Assembly (NCBI RefSeq): GCF_000334215.1
Contig: NZ_AMQY01000025.1
Span: 62,001 to 126,000 of the forward strand
DNA: 64,000 nucleotides
From: Vreelandella jeotgali Hwa
GTDB lineage: Bacteria > Pseudomonadota > Gammaproteobacteria > Pseudomonadales > Halomonadaceae
Direction of reading: 5' to 3'
Under the pieces are notes generated by a model. That model worked only from the letters and a program-made list of their open reading frames with translations. It had not been told where the DNA came from and ran no database searches. Both the position numbers and the translations under genes were made by a program. This document shows positions 59,141 to 64,000 of the stretch, in pieces. Position 1 is the first letter of the stretch; the number at the start of each line of letters is the position of its first letter.

Positions 59141-59872
59141 ATGGAGTTTTCCTGGCTGAGCGACCCTTTTTACCAGTCCTATCTGCTCGAAGGGTTCATC
59201 AACACGCTGCTGCTGGTTATCGTCTCGGCAGCCGGCGGCCTGGCACTGGCCATCACCCTGGCGCTGGCGCGGCTCAAGGGGCCGAGGCCGCTGGCCTGGT
59301 GTATCCACGGCTTTACCACGGTGATGCGCGGCACGCCGCTGCTGGTGCAGCTGTTCTTTTTCTATTACGGCGTGGGGCGCCTGCTCGAGGGGATTCCCGG
59401 CATCCAGGAGAGTCTGATCTGGCCGGTGCTGCGCGATCCGTTCTTCTACGGCGCGCTGACCTTCATCCTCAGCGTCGGCGCCTACTCCGGCGAGGTCATC
59501 CGCGGTGCGCTGATCAGCGTGCCGCCGGGCGAACGCGAGGCCGGCCGTGCCTTTGGCATGTCGCCGACGCAGGTTTTCTTTCGTCTGTGGCTGCCCCGGG
59601 CCATCCAGCTGTGCCTGCCGACCCTGACCGGCGAGATGATCCTGCTGCTCAAGTCGATACCCCTGGTGTCGACCATTGCCATGATGGATCTGCTGCAGGC
59701 GGCCAACATCATCCGCGACGAGATGTTCCTGGTTTACGAGCCGCTGATGCTGATTGCGGGTATCTATCTGGCCATGACGGTGGTGCTGACGCTGGTGCTG
59801 CGCCAGGTCGAGCAGCGCTTTCCCGGCATGCGCCCGACCCGCGGCCGCCGGCTGATACCCGGACGCGCCTGA
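59141..59872 (+). CDS. polar amino acid ABC transporter permease (2)
   Basis: A 243-aa HisM/HisQ-type permease. EAA loop PPGEREAGRAFGMSPTQVFFRLWLPRAI; TTVMRGTPLLVQLFF is the family N-terminal signature. Start ATG 59141 with GAGGAGG. Last gene of the operon, convergent with ligB (5 bp gap and no terminator seen). Confidence 0.93.
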   Translation: MEFSWLSDPFYQSYLLEGFINTLLLVIVSAAGGLALAITLALARLKGPRPLAWCIHGFTTVMRGTPLLVQLFFFYYGVGRLLEGIPGIQESLIWPVLRDPFFYGALTFILSVGAYSGEVIRGALISVPPGEREAGRAFGMSPTQVFFRLWLPRAIQLCLPTLTGEMILLLKSIPLVSTIAMMDLLQAANIIRDEMFLVYEPLMLIAGIYLAMTVVLTLVLRQVEQRFPGMRPTRGRRLIPGRA

Positions 59873-59877
59873 ACGGC

Positions 59878-63056
<3,179 letters not shown>

Positions 63057-63162
63057 CGCGCTCTCGACCCTCTGTACTGATGGCAGGCGTTCCGGTGGCG
63101 ACCCTCGCTTGCAGAGCGCAAGCAGCATCAAGCCGTAACGGTTAAGTGACAGACAACTATAC

Positions 63163-63192
63163 GAAGCATCCAATATAGAAGCATCAACGTAT
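63163..63192. repeat. 15-bp tandem duplication in the metK promoter region
   Basis: GAAGCATCCAATATA and GAAGCATCAACGTAT at 63163 and 63178. It lies directly upstream (minus strand) of an ACTATA complement (63156-63161), i.e. a TATAGT -10 candidate for metK, so the duplication fills the -10 to -35 interval. Confidence 0.65.
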
Positions 63193-63237
63193 GCAGGACG
63201 GCCGAGTTTACACCCTGACCACGCGGATTCCCAGAAT

Positions 63238-63266
63238 TTGCCGCCGTGGGTGAAGTCAGCGATAAT
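63238..63266 (+). promoter_or_regulatory. sigma-70 promoter of the transketolase gene
   Basis: -35 TTGCCG (63238-63243), 17-bp spacer, -10 GATAAT (63261-63266), with the transketolase start 37 bp downstream. Confidence 0.6.
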
Positions 63267-63302
63267 GGCGTTTTGATTTACGTTTGTAGGCGAGGAGCCC
63301 CC

Positions 63303-64000
63303 ATGCCGACCCGTTTTGAGCTGGCCAATGCCATTCGCGCCCTTTCCATGGATGCCGTGCAAAAGGCCAACTCCGGCCACCCCGGCGCCCCCATGGGCAT
63401 GGCGGATATCGCTGAAGTGCTGTGGAATGACTATCTCCGGCACAACCCCAACGATCCGCAATGGGCCGACCGCGACCGCTTTGTGCTCTCCAACGGCCAC
63501 GGCTCGATGCTGCTCTACTCGCTTCTGCACCTGAGCGGCCACGATCTCAGCCTGCAACAGCTGCAGAATTTCCGCCAGCTCCATGCGGCCACCGCCGGGC
63601 ACCCGGAATACGGCTACGCGCCGGGGATTGAAACCACCACCGGCCCGCTGGGTCAGGGGTTTGCCAACGCCGTGGGCATGGCCCTGGCCGAAAAGACGCT
63701 GGCCGCCCAGTTCAACCGCCCCGGGCACGCGATTGTCGACCACCGCACCTGGTGCTTTCTCGGCGACGGCTGCCTGATGGAAGGTATTTCCCACGAGGTC
63801 GCCTCGCTGGCCGGAACCCAGCAGCTGGGCAAGCTGGTGGCGTTTTACGACGATAACGGCATTTCCATCGACGGCGAGCTCGATAGCTGGTTTACCGACG
63901 ATACCGCCAGGCGCTTCGAAGCCTACGGCTGGCACGTCGTGCCCAGCGTTGACGGCCACAAGCCCGAGGAAATCAAGGCCGCCATCGAGATGGCGCTGAC
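63303..64000 (+). CDS. tkt: transketolase, N-terminal part (truncated by the window edge)
   Basis: The frame is open to the right edge, giving 232 residues of an enzyme of about 665. It starts [20 protein letters not shown], then [53 protein letters not shown] and the TPP-binding [18 protein letters not shown]. It transfers two-carbon ketol units in the pentose phosphate pathway. GAGGAG precedes the ATG. Confidence 0.96.
   Translation, partial: MPTRFELANAIRALSMDAVQKANSGHPGAPMGMADIAEVLWNDYLRHNPNDPQWADRDRFVLSNGHGSMLLYSLLHLSGHDLSLQQLQNFRQLHAATAGHPEYGYAPGIETTTGPLGQGFANAVGMALAEKTLAAQFNRPGHAIVDHRTWCFLGDGCLMEGISHEVASLAGTQQLGKLVAFYDDNGISIDGELDSWFTDDTARRFEAYGWHVVPSVDGHKPEEIKAAIEMAL

Noticed and set aside
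41565..59877. Genomic island integrated at tRNA-Pro
   Set aside because: No integrase, no repeat of the tRNA 3' end on the far side, and composition similar to the core; only the position is suggestive.
63057..63302. SAM riboswitch in front of metK
   Set aside because: No four-way junction or conserved SAM-binding core was seen, and gammaproteobacteria rarely use one here.

Overview
The window is a GC-rich chromosomal segment of a gammaproteobacterium, most likely a Halomonadaceae member (Halomonas or a close relative). The pointers are a NhaD-type Na+/H+ antiporter, acidic proteins, dense glycine-betaine-related metabolism and gammaproteobacterial gene orders such as rpsT-murJ-ribF-ileS-lspA-fkpB-ispH and rplU-rpmA-obgE-proB. 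No prophage, insertion sequence, integrase or CRISPR array was seen.

Layout. 0-16.5 kb is housekeeping: the start of ilvI, clpB with a sigma-32-type promoter, pgeF, rluD, bamD, nadE, a PP0621-family protein, a lone GspH-type prepilin with a pentapeptide-repeat leader, trxB, acnA (also preceded by a sigma-32-like promoter), an NAD-malic enzyme and trpS. 16.5-20 kb is a minor-pilin operon (PilE-, FimU/FimT-, PilV-, PilW- and PilX-like). Its last two genes are strikingly AT-rich and acidic, and PilX carries a beta-solenoid-like C-terminal domain. 20-28.3 kb is the ispH to rpsT block. 28.8-41.3 kb holds fliD, nhaD, a GST, a DUF2835 protein, two c-di-GMP enzymes, proB, obgE, rpmA, rplU and ispB. 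A tRNA-Pro(CGG) gene lies at 41.56 kb.

41.7-59.9 kb, just after the tRNA, is an accessory catabolic superlocus for quaternary ammonium compounds and basic amino acids. Module 1 is a carnitine pathway: BKACE, L-carnitine dehydrogenase and betainyl-CoA thioesterase. Module 2 is a gamma-butyrobetaine dioxygenase, with two GlxA/CdhR-like regulators lying divergently between modules 1 and 2. Module 3 starts with a third GlxA-type regulator, divergent from a tightly packed operon. That operon encodes a TmpA-like dioxygenase, a TmpB-like HD oxygenase, an AruI-like 2-ketoacid decarboxylase, an OpuAC-type betaine-binding protein, a class II aldolase, an AruH-like transaminase and a complete polar-amino-acid ABC transporter. 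Modules 1 and 2, and TmpAB in module 3, converge on glycine betaine. The fusion of TmpAB with AruH/AruI-like enzymes, an aldolase and two binding proteins in one operon does not match a pathway I know and is the best candidate for an undescribed system here.

59.9-64 kb returns to core genes: ligB (with an N-terminal signal sequence), metK and the start of a transketolase gene.

A second, sequence-level oddity runs through the whole window. Many gene boundaries and intergenic gaps carry short imperfect tandem repeats (units of about 7-20 bp, 2-6 copies), several of which overlap stop codons, start codons or a promoter. They look like a genome-wide micro-duplication process.
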